NCBI GenBank assembly: GCA_028752905.1
Contig: JAQNBH010000006.1
Location: 31,099,447 to 31,163,446, forward strand
Source: Cladorhizidae sp. MBARI D1340-BT2
Taxonomy: Eukaryota; Porifera; Demospongiae; Poecilosclerida; Cladorhizidae
Length of the DNA stretch: 64,000 bases
Direction of reading: 5' to 3'
The translations under genes and the position numbers were made by a program. Position 1 is the first letter of the stretch. Each line of letters opens with the position of its first letter. The notes below the pieces were generated by a model that ran no database searches, was not told the origin of the DNA, and saw only the letters and a program-made list of their open reading frames with translations. Shown in pieces: positions 26,001-37,177 of this stretch.

Positions 26001-26133
26001 GGGGCTTTGTGCTGGATTGGGCATATTTATTTCCCTCTTGCACTATATATCCTCACCATGGCTTTCAGCCACATGATCCACATCCGACATATATACATAA
26101 CCCCTCCTTTTCAAAAGTCTGCGTACGCCCCTG
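23073..26133 (+). mobile_element. hAT-type DNA transposon with recognisable ends
   Basis: The left end catgggcgtatgcag (23073-23087) and right end ctgcgtacgcccctg (26119-26133) are imperfect inverted repeats. They resemble the CAGGGGCGTACGCAG end common in hAT elements. Flanks share cttat, a possible remnant of the 8-bp target duplication. The enclosed 3.06 kb carries one decayed transposase, so both the size and the position of the ends fit a single insertion. Confidence 0.78.
23655..25925 (+). pseudogene. hAT transposase (TTF zinc finger, DUF4371/ZMYM-like)
   Basis: A 3' splice site (atttattcag) at 23655 opens the coding part. A TTF-type finger follows at about 23925-24160 (PWLVYSSKVDDVFCPPCAMF, FSNWIKMSCTLSNHAKLQYH). 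The catalytic region at 24455-25390 includes ATYFSILANEVSC (first Asp position replaced by Asn; family LDETxD), GYDGASMMSG (family GYDGAxxMxG, second Asp), and CITRWVENINGWERF (family TRWxxR). The C-terminal dimerisation part near 25810 (SAERLS-like, ALILEWIDT) is short and lacks the usual CERSFSxL block. A stop at 24701-24703, frameshifts near 24180-24460 and a stop at 25393 break it. It cut and pasted the element in the nucleus when intact. Confidence 0.82.
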
Positions 26134-26604
26134 CTTATAAGCTTCTTAAACTAGCCTTATTCCTACTAGGACAGCTTCTCAGGCTCTTCTACTTGGCACA
26201 CTTGTAGATCTTGGATAGATAACCAATTATATCAACACAGCTCTGGGCTACTTTCTGGGAAAGTAAATTGAATGATTTTACCCAAAATTTTTTATCGATC
26301 AGCTATCTTGTAAACAGCCTCCTGTGTGATTTACTAGGTTGCTTCTATCACATTCCAAGAAGCTTCCTGGCATGTTTCATGTGGTATTATTGTCCTCTTT
26401 AAAAAATCAATTTCACACTTGGGATACTATATATAGTTTCCCCAGAATATGCAATGCTTTACAAGTGGGTACTGAGCAGCTGCTTGCTTTACAGCTGTAC
26501 TCTTTAGATAGAGGAGCTATTGATTTAGTTAAGAGCTTTGTACAGTTTGGCGTTATCAGATTACAACAGATAGCAAGTTTAATTAAATATTGTGGGGTGT
26601 AACT
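26134..26604. other. No gene recognised; possible 5' part of the piggyBac element
   Basis: Between the hAT right end and the piggyBac transposase. It contains TTAA sites, including 26155 and 26580, either of which could be the piggyBac target site; I could not pair terminal inverted repeats. Confidence 0.4.
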
Positions 26605-28537
26605 ATGGCTAAATATTGTGATACAGATAAAGTGCTGTGTATGTTGGATGATGAGAGTGATGATGATTTTGATGGCTTCATAGTGAAGAATTATAGTGAG
26701 GATGATGAGGATGTTGGAGTTTGTGAGGTAGCTGATAGTGTTAGTCATGGCATAGTTGGTGGTGAGTGTAGCTAAAGTGGTAGCAGTTCTGGTGCCAGTA
26801 CTTCTTGTTCCAGTTCTTCCATCTCCTTTAGCCAGGCATCTGGGTGCACTGTTGACATGGAAGGAAAAGAGCCAATGGAGTTTGCTCAGCTTTTTCTGGA
26901 CGACAATATCCTGAGGAGAGTTGTGAACGAATTTTTTTCTATGCTGAGCAATTCATGGCTGGAAATAAAGACTTACCTCTTCAATCAAGAGTCAGAGAGG
27001 GGAAAAGGTTCTCAGTCAGTCAAATGGTGAAGTTTCTTGCCCTTTATTGCCATGAGCATGGATAATAAGCATCGGATTGAGGACCATTGGTGCAAGAAAT
27101 GGCCCTTCACCACGTCATGCTTCTCCTCTATCATGGCGGGAGACCGATTTTGTCTCGCGCTTCTTTCACCTAAATGATGGAGAGAAGATGTACCTAGGGG
27201 TCGGCCATGATATGATGCCCTGTTCAAAATACGGCCACTTATGGAGCATTTACTAGACAAATTCTAAACCTTTTACCAGCTGGGGAGAGAAATATCAGTC
27301 GATGAATCAATGATAGGCTTCAACGGACGGCTGTGGTTTATCCAGTACATGCCAATGAAGCCTATCAAGTGGGGCATGAAAGCCTACGTACAGGCAGACG
27401 GCTCCAGTGGATATATGTACAGTTGGAAGCTCTATGCTGGTGAGGAAACTCTATATATATAATTATATACACACAAAATAGCCACGTAGAAAAGTACTAT
27501 AATATTATATATAATAAATATAATTCACTTCTTTGTCTTCCCCCCCCCCACTTTTTTCATTCTTTTTTCACTTCCTTCCCGCTCTTCTTCATTATCCCCT
27601 TTTTCCTTCCCACTTTTTTTTCTTTTCAGTTCTTGTTCTTTTTTGGGGGTCTCCCAGAGAAATGAGAGCCTCTCTGCTACAGAACAACACATGACATGGT
27701 GATGAAGCTAGTGGAAGGAATGGAGAATAAAGGACACCATTTGTACACCAGTACAGACTTGTTCCTCACCAGTGGCTTCGGTGCATGTGGTGCAGTTCGG
27801 GTGAACAGGAGGGGGGGACCTGCATGTATCAAGGCCAAAGACAAAATGAAAAAGGGTGACATCAAGTATATAAGTACAAATGGTGTCCTGGCCTTGAAAT
27901 GGATAGACAAGAGAGCTGTGACCATTCTGAGTACTATCCACGATGATAGCACTATAGCAAAGAGGAGGAGGATAAGGCTATCAGCAACTGGCATGGAGGA
28001 GGTCATAAAGCCAAAAGCCATTGTCGAGTACAATAGTCACATGGGTGGGGTTGACAAATCCAATCAGCTGATGAGTTACTATACCTTCCAACATAGGACA
28101 CAGAAATGGTGGAAATGGGCAGCTTTTGATCTCCTCAACCTGGCATTGGTAAATGCAACATAATATAATTATAAAGGGACACCTTCGGCTGGCCGAAGAG
28201 TAACACACCAGTCCTTCTTAGTGAAGGTTGCTGTTGGATTTCTTCTGGAGGCAGGCCTGACAGAAGCTCAGCTTGAAGTGTCCATCCTTCACAATCATCC
28301 AGTGGCTGAACCAGCCAGACTTACAGGAAGGCACTTCATAGAGCACCTTCCCCCAAATAGCAATGGCAAAAGGTCCCTGTGTGCTTGCTACCTGTGCAGC
28401 AGCAAAAAAGGAAGTCAGAACTTCATTTAGATGTAAGATTTGTAAAGTAGCTTTATGTATTACACCTGGCTTTGAACTATACCTCACAAAAGTTAGTCCT
28501 ATGTCACTTACCATCCACATCATAACTCGATTTTTTT
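26605..28537 (+). pseudogene. piggyBac-family transposase (PGBD-like)
   Basis: Start ATG at 26605 (MAKYCDTDKV). It is followed by an acidic N-terminus (DDESDDDFDGF, SEDDEDVG), as in many PGBD proteins, then a stop at 26773. The domain continues in other frames: LFLDDNILRRVV (26893), FLALLLSMGI-like (27040), ISVDESMIGFNGR (27295, first catalytic Asp), HLYTSTDLFLTSG (27737, where the family has the second Asp in xxDNFFTS; here D is kept and N is L), YNSHMGGVDKSNQ (28030, third Asp) and a C-terminal cysteine cluster CYLC plus CKICKVALC (28389, 28439). Stops lie at 26773 and 28161, with frameshifts near 27060, 27260 and 28420. The region 27440-27690 is unrelated to the protein: either an intron (donor gtgagg, acceptor tgctacag) or an insertion. 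Confidence 0.85.
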
Positions 28538-28744
28538 TAAATTTCTTTCTTCACTTTTTCTTGATTTTTTTCCCTTCCAGTAGCACAACTTTTACCAATC
28601 CTATGTATGCAAACAACTATGACTATGAATAATATTTATAGTGGATATGTATGTAATATAAATACATTGTTGCTAGATCATCCCAAAGCTAGCTGAGCTG
28701 AAATATATACTAGCACTGGCTATAGAATACCATGGTTTGCTTGG

Positions 28745-29390
28745 CAGTCTACTAGCTACCTCCAGCGCTAGCTATTGCTGGCTATATATATATCAGCTAC
28801 AACTGCCTTCTTCAAGTGCTAGCTAATTTGCTAGCTATAATGATCATCTAAAACTACCAACTTCAATCACTAGCTAATTTTCTAGCTATAATGATCATCT
28901 AAAACTGCCAAATTCAAGTGCCAGCTAATTTGCTAGCTATAAAGATCAGCTAAAACTGCTTATACAGTTCAAGCACTAGCTAATTTGCTAGCTATAATGA
29001 TCATCTAAAACTTCCAACTTCAAGCGCTAGCTAGCTATTTAAAGATCAGCTAAAACTGCCTAGACACTAGCTTAGCTATAATGATAATCTAAAACTGCCA
29101 ACTTCTAATTTGCTAGCTATAAAGATCAGCCTATATGCGAGCTACTTTGCTAGTCATAAGGATGGCCTAAACTACTATACCTCGAGAGCTAGAAACTTTG
29201 CTATCCAAAGATGACCTACAATTATTTACTTTACTAATTAGTTAAGCGATATAAATATGATCTACAACTGTCTACTTCGAGCGCTAGCTATAAGATGACC
29301 TACAGCTAGCTACCTTGAGCGCTACCTAAAAAGATAGCCTATATACAACTAGCTAGCTAGCTATAAAAATGATCTAGCTAAAACTAACTT
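28745..29390. repeat. Degenerate minisatellite, unit about 50-60 bp
   Basis: Repeated order gctagctataatgatcatc, aaaactgccaacttcaag, cgctagctaattt, about eleven diverged copies, more scrambled towards the right end. It is very rich in GCTAGC. Confidence 0.82.
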
Positions 29391-30009
29391 CGAGCACACT
29401 ATGTATTAAACCATCCACATAATAATCTTACTTGGAGTCTAGCTTCACTTGTCTTGCCATCTTTTAAAAATTCTTCTAGCCTCGTGTTAGGTAGAAAGTT
29501 AGGAGATAGTCTGAATACCAATGAACACTCACCTCAACGAGCCACACCCAACAAAAAAAAATTATAATAAAAACATCAGGTAATTTAAAAAAAAATGGTG
29601 ATTCCAATAAACAGTGTCCGCGTGCAGGGGAAATTACCCCCTTCGCATTCTAAGAGTTTAAGGATGCCAATGGGCAATATTAGGAAAGTTATGAGTAAAA
29701 AGAACATATCAGCAGAATATATCTGTAAATACTTGTGTTCTTCCTTGATGTTATAACTGTACCTACCTCTTGCTAGTGCCTCAACTGCCAGGGTCATATG
29801 ATATTAGCAATTATTCAAACACCCGAGTCAGTATCGACAAGTTTATTATGACTTGCTTGCTTTTCATATATCCAAAGTTTTCCCTTATCCGAACTATAGT
29901 GTAGATCCCAATACGTTGAATGCATTTGGGTCTACAGTAACCAGATGCATCTAACCCTGCCATGGCATAGGACCGTCATGCAACCACTAACCATTGACAT
30001 GTCAAATAT
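29391..30009. other. No gene recognised
   Basis: No motif found; probably includes the downstream edge of the retroelement remnant that follows. Confidence 0.45.
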
Positions 30010-31640
30010 GTGCTGTCTCGAAACACAGAGAGTGGTCCTTTTTTTACCCAGAGGTTAGGCAGAGTCCTGACTGGACAGATATCTGACTTTTTCTTCCCGA
30101 TGAAGAGCTGGATTCCGCGATGAAAATTGTCTATCTTCGACTGTAATAGCCATTCTTATGATGTCCTGGCAGGACGGATGACCCACTGCAATAGCTGAGC
30201 AAGACAAGTGGCATGTTGGTTCATAGAGGCTTCTGATAGACTGTCATTTCATTTCTCCTGATCTTGGAAAGCAACAGAGTTCAAAGCAGCATGCATCCAA
30301 ATGTGTGATGTACAATGGTATGAGTGGGCCCCCCACCTCCTTTCAGCTTTATAAGAATATCAGGAGATATATGGCAATTTCTGTCATTTCTCCCAACCTT
30401 GGTATGCCTCCAACCATTTGATTCCTTGCCGACTGTATTGTAGATGTTGATGGGCAGGCTCCAAGTGGTCTTTCTTGCCATCAGCGATGTAGAGAAATCA
30501 GATTGCTGACAAGTATACTTGATGGTATGATGGTTAACCCTGACCCAGCAATCTATGACATGAAGCTGCACGGCACCCCGTCTCTGTTGCTGAACTGCCT
30601 GAAGCCCCCCTGCAAATAAAAATTCCTGGTATTTTTACTGACTACTGCAGTATGTAACCTTGGCCATTCCTAATCAATAAGTTTCTTCACCTCTCTTTAG
30701 CCCAGTTCGGCCCGCTAGATACTAGAGTTACTTACAGTTCTTGTGAGACGACATCAGGTTCCCTGATGGCTGAAGGAACCGGGCACAGAAATATGTTACA
30801 TCATTTTGGGACAGATTATCCACTGCTCTCCCAGAGATGTGCTGGCTTATAATTAGCAGATTACATTAGAGCAAAAGAATAACAGGCTTTTCATGAGGTT
30901 CATCACATTGACAACCTTTCTACCACCTAATATCAGGATGGCCACCAATACAACACTGCTACACCATTATTTAGCTGCTTATGCCCACCACTTTTTTCCC
31001 CCATAAAGCTTGCCCAATCACTAATGGAAACAGTTCCTTCACCATGATGTGAGGGATTTGCTATGCTTGTGGTAGTTTATCTTAATACCATTGCCCTCCT
31101 GATAAGAATATTCCACACTCCCATCATCGTGGGGCATTGGAATTAAGATCACTTCCCAACCCCAATCCTCCCCCTATTCTATGCTTGGACAATACAGGCC
31201 CACCACCATAAAAGCTGACAGAAAATCATTCTGATCCTGGTGCTATAATGGAGCTCTCTAGCTAATCCTGGCAGGTCAGTTTCTTCTCAGGAATGATCTG
31301 CCTGATTTTATTAAGCTGCATACGTATTGTAGCCGCCCAATTATTCCAACAAATGGAGTTCTAATAATTGAAAATCATCGATAACTGAACTTCAGTGTGG
31401 AAGTCTTCAGCTATTTTTAGCTCCACATAAAATGATTGACAATCCACTCTCCTATACTGCATTCCACTGCCACTCAAGCTAAATTTATCCAGTTCTTCAT
31501 AATATCACAGATCTTGAGCTCAACATTGATATTAAGGAAAACTCTTTTTGTCTTTTGAATAGGTCTGGCCATACTCTCTGTTTAGACTAGAACATGCCAG
31601 ACTAGTGAATGCTATATGACATCCCTCCACATTGGACTAG
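30010..31640 (-). pseudogene. Decayed tyrosine-recombinase retroelement (DIRS/Ngaro-like): RNase H + recombinase
   Basis: Minus strand, frames drifting. Near 31300-31370 it reads SLIKSGRSFLRR, as at the RT/RNase H border of DIRS-like elements (PGRxFLRR). Near 31018-31041 it reads VKELFPLVIGQALWGKKWW (family KELLPIVxAxALWGxxW). Near 30900-30960 it reads GGRKVVNVMNLMKSLLFF (family: MHLLRCLxFFxA). Further on, near 30492-30521, it reads VYLSAI, then LPYIS and, at 30249-30289, ACCFELCCFPRSGEM (family ACCxxFFGFLRSGEM). That is the N-terminal half of a tyrosine recombinase. The catalytic R-K-H-R-Y residues beyond are too degraded to trace. RNase H followed directly by recombinase suits an Ngaro- or DIRS-type order; I saw no methyltransferase between them. 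Many stops are present. Confidence 0.65.
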
Positions 31641-33360
31641 GGATGTTGACCTATTGAAGTGCAAAGCACGTTACTTCATAGCAGCAGTCTGATATCAGTC
31701 ATCAACATTACCATAGAAAAAAATCCGTCGTAAGCCCAAAAGTTGTGGAGAACTCAGGTTGCAGAGCAAGTTTAATGATATCGTCACCAAACTTTGGTTT
31801 GTTTGGTCGTATACCTAACCATACACATGAGGCAATCCTAGGTCTATGATTGGTTGCCATGGATATGGGGCAGCGACATGATTGGTGACAGAGACAGCTA
31901 ATAAGTGTTATTTTAGTAAACATTGCAGAGAGTGGAAGTTGTTGCATGCACCCAAAGAAGGCTGGTAGAAGAATAATTTTGATGCAAAATTCATAATTTG
32001 CAGGAGATTATTAATGTTACTTTCTGTGATGGTACTCACCAAAAAAAGTTAGATCTTTTCTTATGTCTGGGAATTTGTGAGACGAGTTCCAAATGGAAGT
32101 TTTAGACTTTCCCAGAAGATGCCTGAAACTTGAGGGTTGCCCTAACTATGAGGTATTTGGGTTTGCATGCACTAGAATAAGTTTAAAGTAGTATAGCCAC
32201 AATAGTTAAATATTTGCTCTACATTCTCATCACCTAACTTGCCATATGGTATAGAGTGAGGATATGCTCTTGGGAATAAAATTACCCCCCAAAATATCCT
32301 GTATTGCTGTGCACATATTCAAAATATCTGACCATGCCCTAAGAGTTTCTCCATTGTGGTTATGATGTTTGGAAGCTAGCTACGTAGCTAACATAAGAGC
32401 AGCAAGATACTCTTTAAGAAAATGTGGACAGCTACAGACATTTGCAGCTATAAACAGGCCTGGTTATGCTCCTGCTGCAATGTTCTGTGAAACACATTAC
32501 CCTAATGTTGAAGCTTATTACACATGCTCATAAGCTGATATTTATTTCAAGAGCAGCACTTCATAATCGACCATATGGATGTTAACGACATGTATACTAA
32601 ACAACTTTTGGTGAAATAAAACATGAGAGGCAACTCAACCAGAGTTTAGAGATGGCATAACAGTGACATCCAACAACAGTGGAGAATTGGTCAACAATGC
32701 ATGAAAGATTGCAATCGAGCTTCAGGACATGCAATGCATAATTCTGAAGGTGAAAGCAGTTAATATCAAGGAAAAGAAATCCATGCATACATCCAAGCTT
32801 AGTTGAGATCTTAGAGCAGTGAAAGCATTGTGAAGAGAGGTCAATTCTGAGTCTACCTTGCTTGATAGCTATAATAGTTGCCGAGCTATGACTTTCCTGG
32901 AGCAGTTTAATTAGATGCACATAAAGAGCCTATTGATCGTAGTATTTTGTACTATTACATTGTGTTCATCCATGTTTTATTTATATTATATTAACTTGCT
33001 GTATGAAAGTTAATCATTGGTGAGATTTGTTTCTAGACAACTCTCTTCAGCATTGGTCAACAATATTTACAAACATTCATTTTGGAATTTGTGTATTGTT
33101 GTTCACCAAAAATGCTTCTCTCAAACTATCCCCTTTTTCATGTGATGAGAGACGATAAGGTTTACAGTGAAATGTCAACTGTGACATTAATTTACAAAAT
33201 AACTGGTTGCATATTGAGAAGTGAGGAGGACCATATCTTGCAACTGGAATGGTCTCAGAACTAATTCAAATTCCATTCAGTATAGATACCAATGTATGAT
33301 CAATTTAATCGAAAACTATTTTAGCTTTCAAAGTATTCTCAGTTGACATTGTAGATATAA
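31641..33360. other. No gene recognised
   Basis: About 1.7 kb. The RT part of the retroelement should lie at the left edge on the minus strand but is not readable. Open stretches at 31708-31947 and 32597-32920 (minus) resemble nothing I know. Confidence 0.4.
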
Positions 33361-33540
33361 CTTTCTCGATTATTAACTTAAATTTGCTCATTTGACATTC
33401 CTGCTAGATACTCTAACCTCAATCAGGAATAATAAGATGCTAAGATTCGTATGAGTCTTAGCATCTCATTGTTCCTGATGAAGGCTAGAGCATTAGCCAC
33501 AATGTTGAGTGGGTAAATTTAAGTTGATTGTCGAGAAAGT
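33361..33540. mobile_element. Foldback MITE, family 2
   Basis: A near-perfect palindrome. The left arm starts ctttctcgattattaactt, the right arm ends aagttgattgtcgagaaag, and the centre folds on gatgctaaga / tcttagcatc at 33436-33466. Each arm is about 80 bp, with the words tagatactctaacc / ggctagagca. A diverged relative is at 6683-6870. It carries no coding capacity. Confidence 0.82.
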
Positions 33541-34280
33541 CTGTGTAACAAACAATTCTAGCATAAAAAGCTATGGTCTCAGCAATATACTTGGCTATGT
33601 ATATGCTACCTCAAGGCATCACATCAGCTTATCTAGATGCTACTGCTCAACTTTACTGTTCTCTCCTGACATGTTCAAGACAGCAAAAACAGTAGCGCAT
33701 GATTGGCATATGAACAAACATGTGTGAGTCCACTATTGTGGCTTACCAGGGAACAATTCTTATGCCAGTGTGGACAGCAGGTCCCTAACCAGCTCCAAAT
33801 ATGTAGGAACCAGCTTATTTTTGTGTGCATAGAACAGCTTGCTTTTACAAATGCCTAACCATCACATAGGCAACTGCGAAGAAGTTTCTCTACTATAGCT
33901 AAAGGATCCCAAAATCTAGAACGATCTGTAGATGACTTACCAAGGATGGAAAAATAAACTCAGTATGCAGAACAGGATGTAAAAGATAAAACATTTAGAG
34001 AGAAATAAGTTCATGAACTGTACAACCTAATACCTTTTTTTTACGATATCAATTTCTGGTGCACTTCTCCCTTAAGTATACCTTTAACTCTTTACTTGTA
34101 TTACAATTAGTTTTTATATTTAAGTACTTCTTTTCCAGCAGTCACTGATATTAAGCAGCTCCATTTAACAACATGTGTGCAGAGTGTATGGATATTTTTT
34201 ATGATGTAACTGTCAACTCACTGATTATAGATGTATACAATAACCAAAAGACACACTTTTCGTGATAGGACTTGATATAG
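33541..34280. other. No feature recognised (upstream of the coiled-coil exons)
   Basis: No further exon of the gene below could be supported here, so its 5' end is unknown. A promoter was not identified. Confidence 0.45.
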
Positions 34281-34332
34281 GCAGAGCAACGTAAACATGA
34301 CCGTGCTACTGAAAAGTGAAAGCGACTCGAAG
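34281..34332 (+). CDS. Candidate exon, coiled-coil start, with in-frame TGA
   Basis: 52 nt between an acceptor (gatatag) and a donor (gtgagc). In phase 0 it reads AEQRKHDRATEK, stop, KRLE and ends in phase 1, the phase needed by the next exon. The charged, helical text fits the coiled coil that follows. The TGA at 34317-34319 would truncate the protein. So either this exon is skipped, the gene is damaged here, or the reading is wrong; the other two phases give a stop in this exon or the next. Confidence 0.35.
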
Positions 34333-34385
34333 GTGAGCTTCATACTGATGATCAAAGAACCAGTTTAATCTGAGTTTTTCAATAG

Positions 34386-34664
34386 TGGAGTTGGAGAGCT
34401 CTCAAAGAGTCCTTGATCTGAAGAAGCAACTTTCAGAGAGCTCTCAAAGTGTCATTGATCTGAAGGAAGAACTTTCAGAGAGCTCTCAAAGTGTCATTGA
34501 TCTGAAGGAGCAACTTTCAGAGAACTCTCAATGTATCGTTGATCTGAAGAAGCAACTTTCAGAGAGATCTCAAAATGTCGTTGATCTGAAGGAGAAAGTT
34601 TTGGAGAACTCTCACACTATCACTGATCAGAAGAAGGACTTGATTCACTATGAATCAAGATATG
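34386..34664 (+). CDS. Coiled-coil exon with 14-residue repeats
   Basis: 279-nt exon between acceptor tttttcaatag and donor gtaagc, open throughout, starting and ending in phase 1, so it is a symmetric exon. It encodes six 14-residue repeats of the form LSESSQSVIDLKEE, with leucines and valines at heptad-like spacing, ending KKDLIHYESRY. Two heptads per repeat suggest a continuous parallel coiled coil for oligomerisation. The DNA repeats are 42 bp and recently related. I recognise no named family. The exit phase matches the alpha exons and the small exon at 36631, so I infer it is the N-terminal part of the cassette/Death gene; this link is not proven and RNA is needed. Confidence 0.62.
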
Positions 34665-34732
34665 GTAAGCAATCATACTATATAAGGCATGGTGTCCAGA
34701 CATTTATTTCTGTATGTGCATAACATGGATAT

Positions 34733-35560
34733 GTGGGAGGTGATGGCCACAAGCATGCATGGCAGGGTTTTGTTTGTGCTCATGTCTGTTTGTGCATTTG
34801 TATGTATGACTGTCTCGGAGGATCATTGCCAAACTTGGTAGGCAGATTATTAAGTATGTATCATCATTCAATTTTGAAGAGTCATGATCAATGGGGAGGG
34901 TCTGTGTCCTATTATGCTGCTTTTCATAAGTAACATCTGAGGAAAGACTTGTTTCAAGTGCATAGTTATGACTTAATGTATTTTTATATCTTGCCTATTG
35001 ACCTGTCTGTTCATTTTCATTGTGAGCATGCTATTCCTTTGGAACTGGGGTAAAAAATCATTTTTAGCATTCATAAAAAGATTTGCATAAAATTATATCT
35101 TAGAGAATCGTGCTTAAAGCTTACATATAAATGTTTAAACAATTTACATTACTGTAATTATATACTGCAAGCCAATGGGCAATTAAAACCCGAGAGTTTG
35201 TATTGTGGGTGCTTTCATCATGAAGCTGGTTATTCCAAATGATGCCCATTCATGTTATTCACATACACATTGCTAATGATAATCTGCAATAAAGTTTGAA
35301 ACTAAATTTTGATTGCGAAGCTGCTGCATGGGCTTTAGCTAGTTGTTCTTGTTCTCAGGATTACTGAAATGTCAAAGTTGTCAACTTTCCAATGGGCACT
35401 TGTTGTAACCAGTCTAGTCCTAAAACAGCATCTGCTGCTTGGGTTCAAAAAAGACTCCTAGCAAGCCTTGAATCCTGTTGAGATATGAGCTTTATGAGTT
35501 TGCCATCCGACATTTAGAAATACGAGTCCAACCAGATAGGGCATGCTACTCTACACGCCA
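34733..35560. other. Intron-like sequence
   Basis: AT-rich, lies between exon candidates; no domain seen. Confidence 0.45.
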
Positions 35561-35563
35561 ACC

Positions 35564-36533
35564 GTCCCGGAATGGCCGGGACAGTCCCGAATTTTAGGCA
35601 TTGTCCCGGTGGTGTCCTTGTCCCGGTAATGTCCCGGAATTTACAGATACGCGCACCTTGCGCTTCCACTCGGCCACTGCAGTCCCAAAGTAAAAAAAAA
35701 AGGACACTTTTTAGGAGAGAAAAACAATTCCAGCTGGTTTGCCAAACCTTTGACCTTGTTTCGATTGGAGGTGTGGCATGCACGTGAAACTTCCCAACCA
35801 GCAAAATGCAGTGTAGCAAAGAAGCAGAAAGAGAGAATGCCATTTTGACGGAAACACTCTCACCGCCATAAGGCGCGAATTCGACATCGCTCGGGAACAG
35901 AGCTACAGATTAATTTTTTTACCAGGGGGTGCGCGATAGTTTAAAATTACATACAATCCAAGAAAAATTCCAGGTAGCACGTGATTCCGAACTGGTCACG
36001 GCAACAAAAATATAATTATATATTTTTTTGGACAATGATGACTTTACTTCACTGTGACCGTCCCTATAACTTCTGGATGCTCTTCTTCGGTGAAAAGCTG
36101 CAGAGCTATCTACTGCAGACTCGCTATCAATCAAAATCCTAGAAAAAAGTCAGATTTGTTGTTAGTGACTTTTTTTACTGTTGTAGACATAGAGATGCGT
36201 AACTTTAGTTTGCCTACTTGAATAGAGCTGATTCATATACCAAGTTATAGCTCTTTCAATTTGCAATTGAATGATATGCTTTGTTTCAAAATGTAATGGT
36301 TACAAAAAAAATTATGATAAAAAAAAAAAAAAAAAAAAAAAAAGGTGTTGGGCCGGTGAAAGGGAAAGAATTTCAGGAGAAAGACAAAGGTATAAATAAA
36401 ACAATATAAATAAAAGAAATATAATGAAATTGTAAAATATAGGGTAAATAATAACATCATGGGGACAGGGAAACTCGCATGCTATTGAGGGGGCGTGGTC
36501 GGAAATTCGCGTCGGAAATGTCCCGGAATTTAC
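35564..36533. mobile_element. Possible nonautonomous element marked by GTCCCGG repeats
   Basis: The left edge (35564-35645) is packed with cgtcccggaat, ggccgggac, ttgtcccgg and tgtcccggaatttac, an unusual GC-rich island here. The 15-base word tgtcccggaatttac returns in the same orientation at 36518-36532. Between them lie a pure A run (about 36318-36343) and no coding domain. The terminal direct repeat could be a target duplication, or the family could simply use this word at its ends. Type unknown. Confidence 0.4.
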
Positions 36534-36630
36534 TTATGGCAAGTATGTACACCCAATAACAACATTTGCTTGACTTCTAAATATGCTCATGTTATAAACT
36601 TACTTTGATAGTGTGTCTTTGAAACTGTAG

Positions 36631-36677
36631 GTCGTCTTGACAACACAGAAAGCCAAAAAGGAACTGCTCAATGTCAG
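36631..36677 (+). CDS. Small exon, phase 1 to 0
   Basis: 47 nt between acceptor gaaactgtag and donor gtatca. In phase 1 it reads RLDNTESQKGTAQCQ and ends in phase 0, exactly like an alpha exon of the cassettes downstream. It has no known motif. Confidence 0.5.
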
Positions 36678-36755
36678 GTATCAGGTGAAGTTAGAGTATA
36701 CACACGCATTTGACATTTATCCTTTTTTAATATAATTTTATCATTTCATCTTCAG

Positions 36756-36777
36756 AGCAGAGATGTGCATATATCTA
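36756..36777 (+). CDS. Micro-exon, phase 0 to 1
   Basis: 22 nt between acceptor catcttcag and a consensus donor gtaagt. In phase 0 it reads SRDVHIS and ends in phase 1, like a beta exon. With 36631-36677 it forms a pair of 69 nt, a multiple of three, so the pair could be an ancestral or diverged cassette. It has no tyrosine. Very short, so inference only. Confidence 0.42.
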
Positions 36778-36984
36778 GTAAGTTACTAAGAAATAGAGAT
36801 AATCTAATTGTACTTTTCATTATGTACAGTTTGTACAATTTATCAGGGGAGTAATTTTTGTAGTCAAGCTTCTTGTGCCACTAATCAAGAGTTCTCTATT
36901 CAGTATGCCATTATTTTTATGCAAAATCACTTGATATTAAGTGGTAACTGAAATTTCATTGGTTTGCCATACACTGTGTCTTGT

Positions 36985-37175
36985 TATGGCGCAGAGCCTG
37001 CTTGCCTTCTTAACCTGGCTATTGTACTTGTTAAAAATATCTTAGGGTATTCTATAATATTTCAGGATGGTTCACGTCATATTGTGAACCAGCCTTTAGA
37101 AGGACTATGAATGTGACCCTAACAACCCAAGGAGTGTGAGGTTCAATCAACACCAATTCACACTTAACATAGATT
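36985..37175. repeat. Direct duplicate of 48975-49175
   Basis: gcagagcctgcttgccttct, tgttaaaaatatct, gttcacgtcatattgtgaac and cacacttaacata occur in the same order in both places. Both copies are followed by a ctaaggct-type array. The short palindrome ggttcacgtcatattgtgaacc is kept. Confidence 0.85.
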
Positions 37176-37177
37176 AG

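Noticed and set aside
28745..29390. Possible CRISPR-like array
   Set aside because: Repeats are contiguous and diverged with no constant repeat and unique spacers; a plain minisatellite in eukaryotic DNA.
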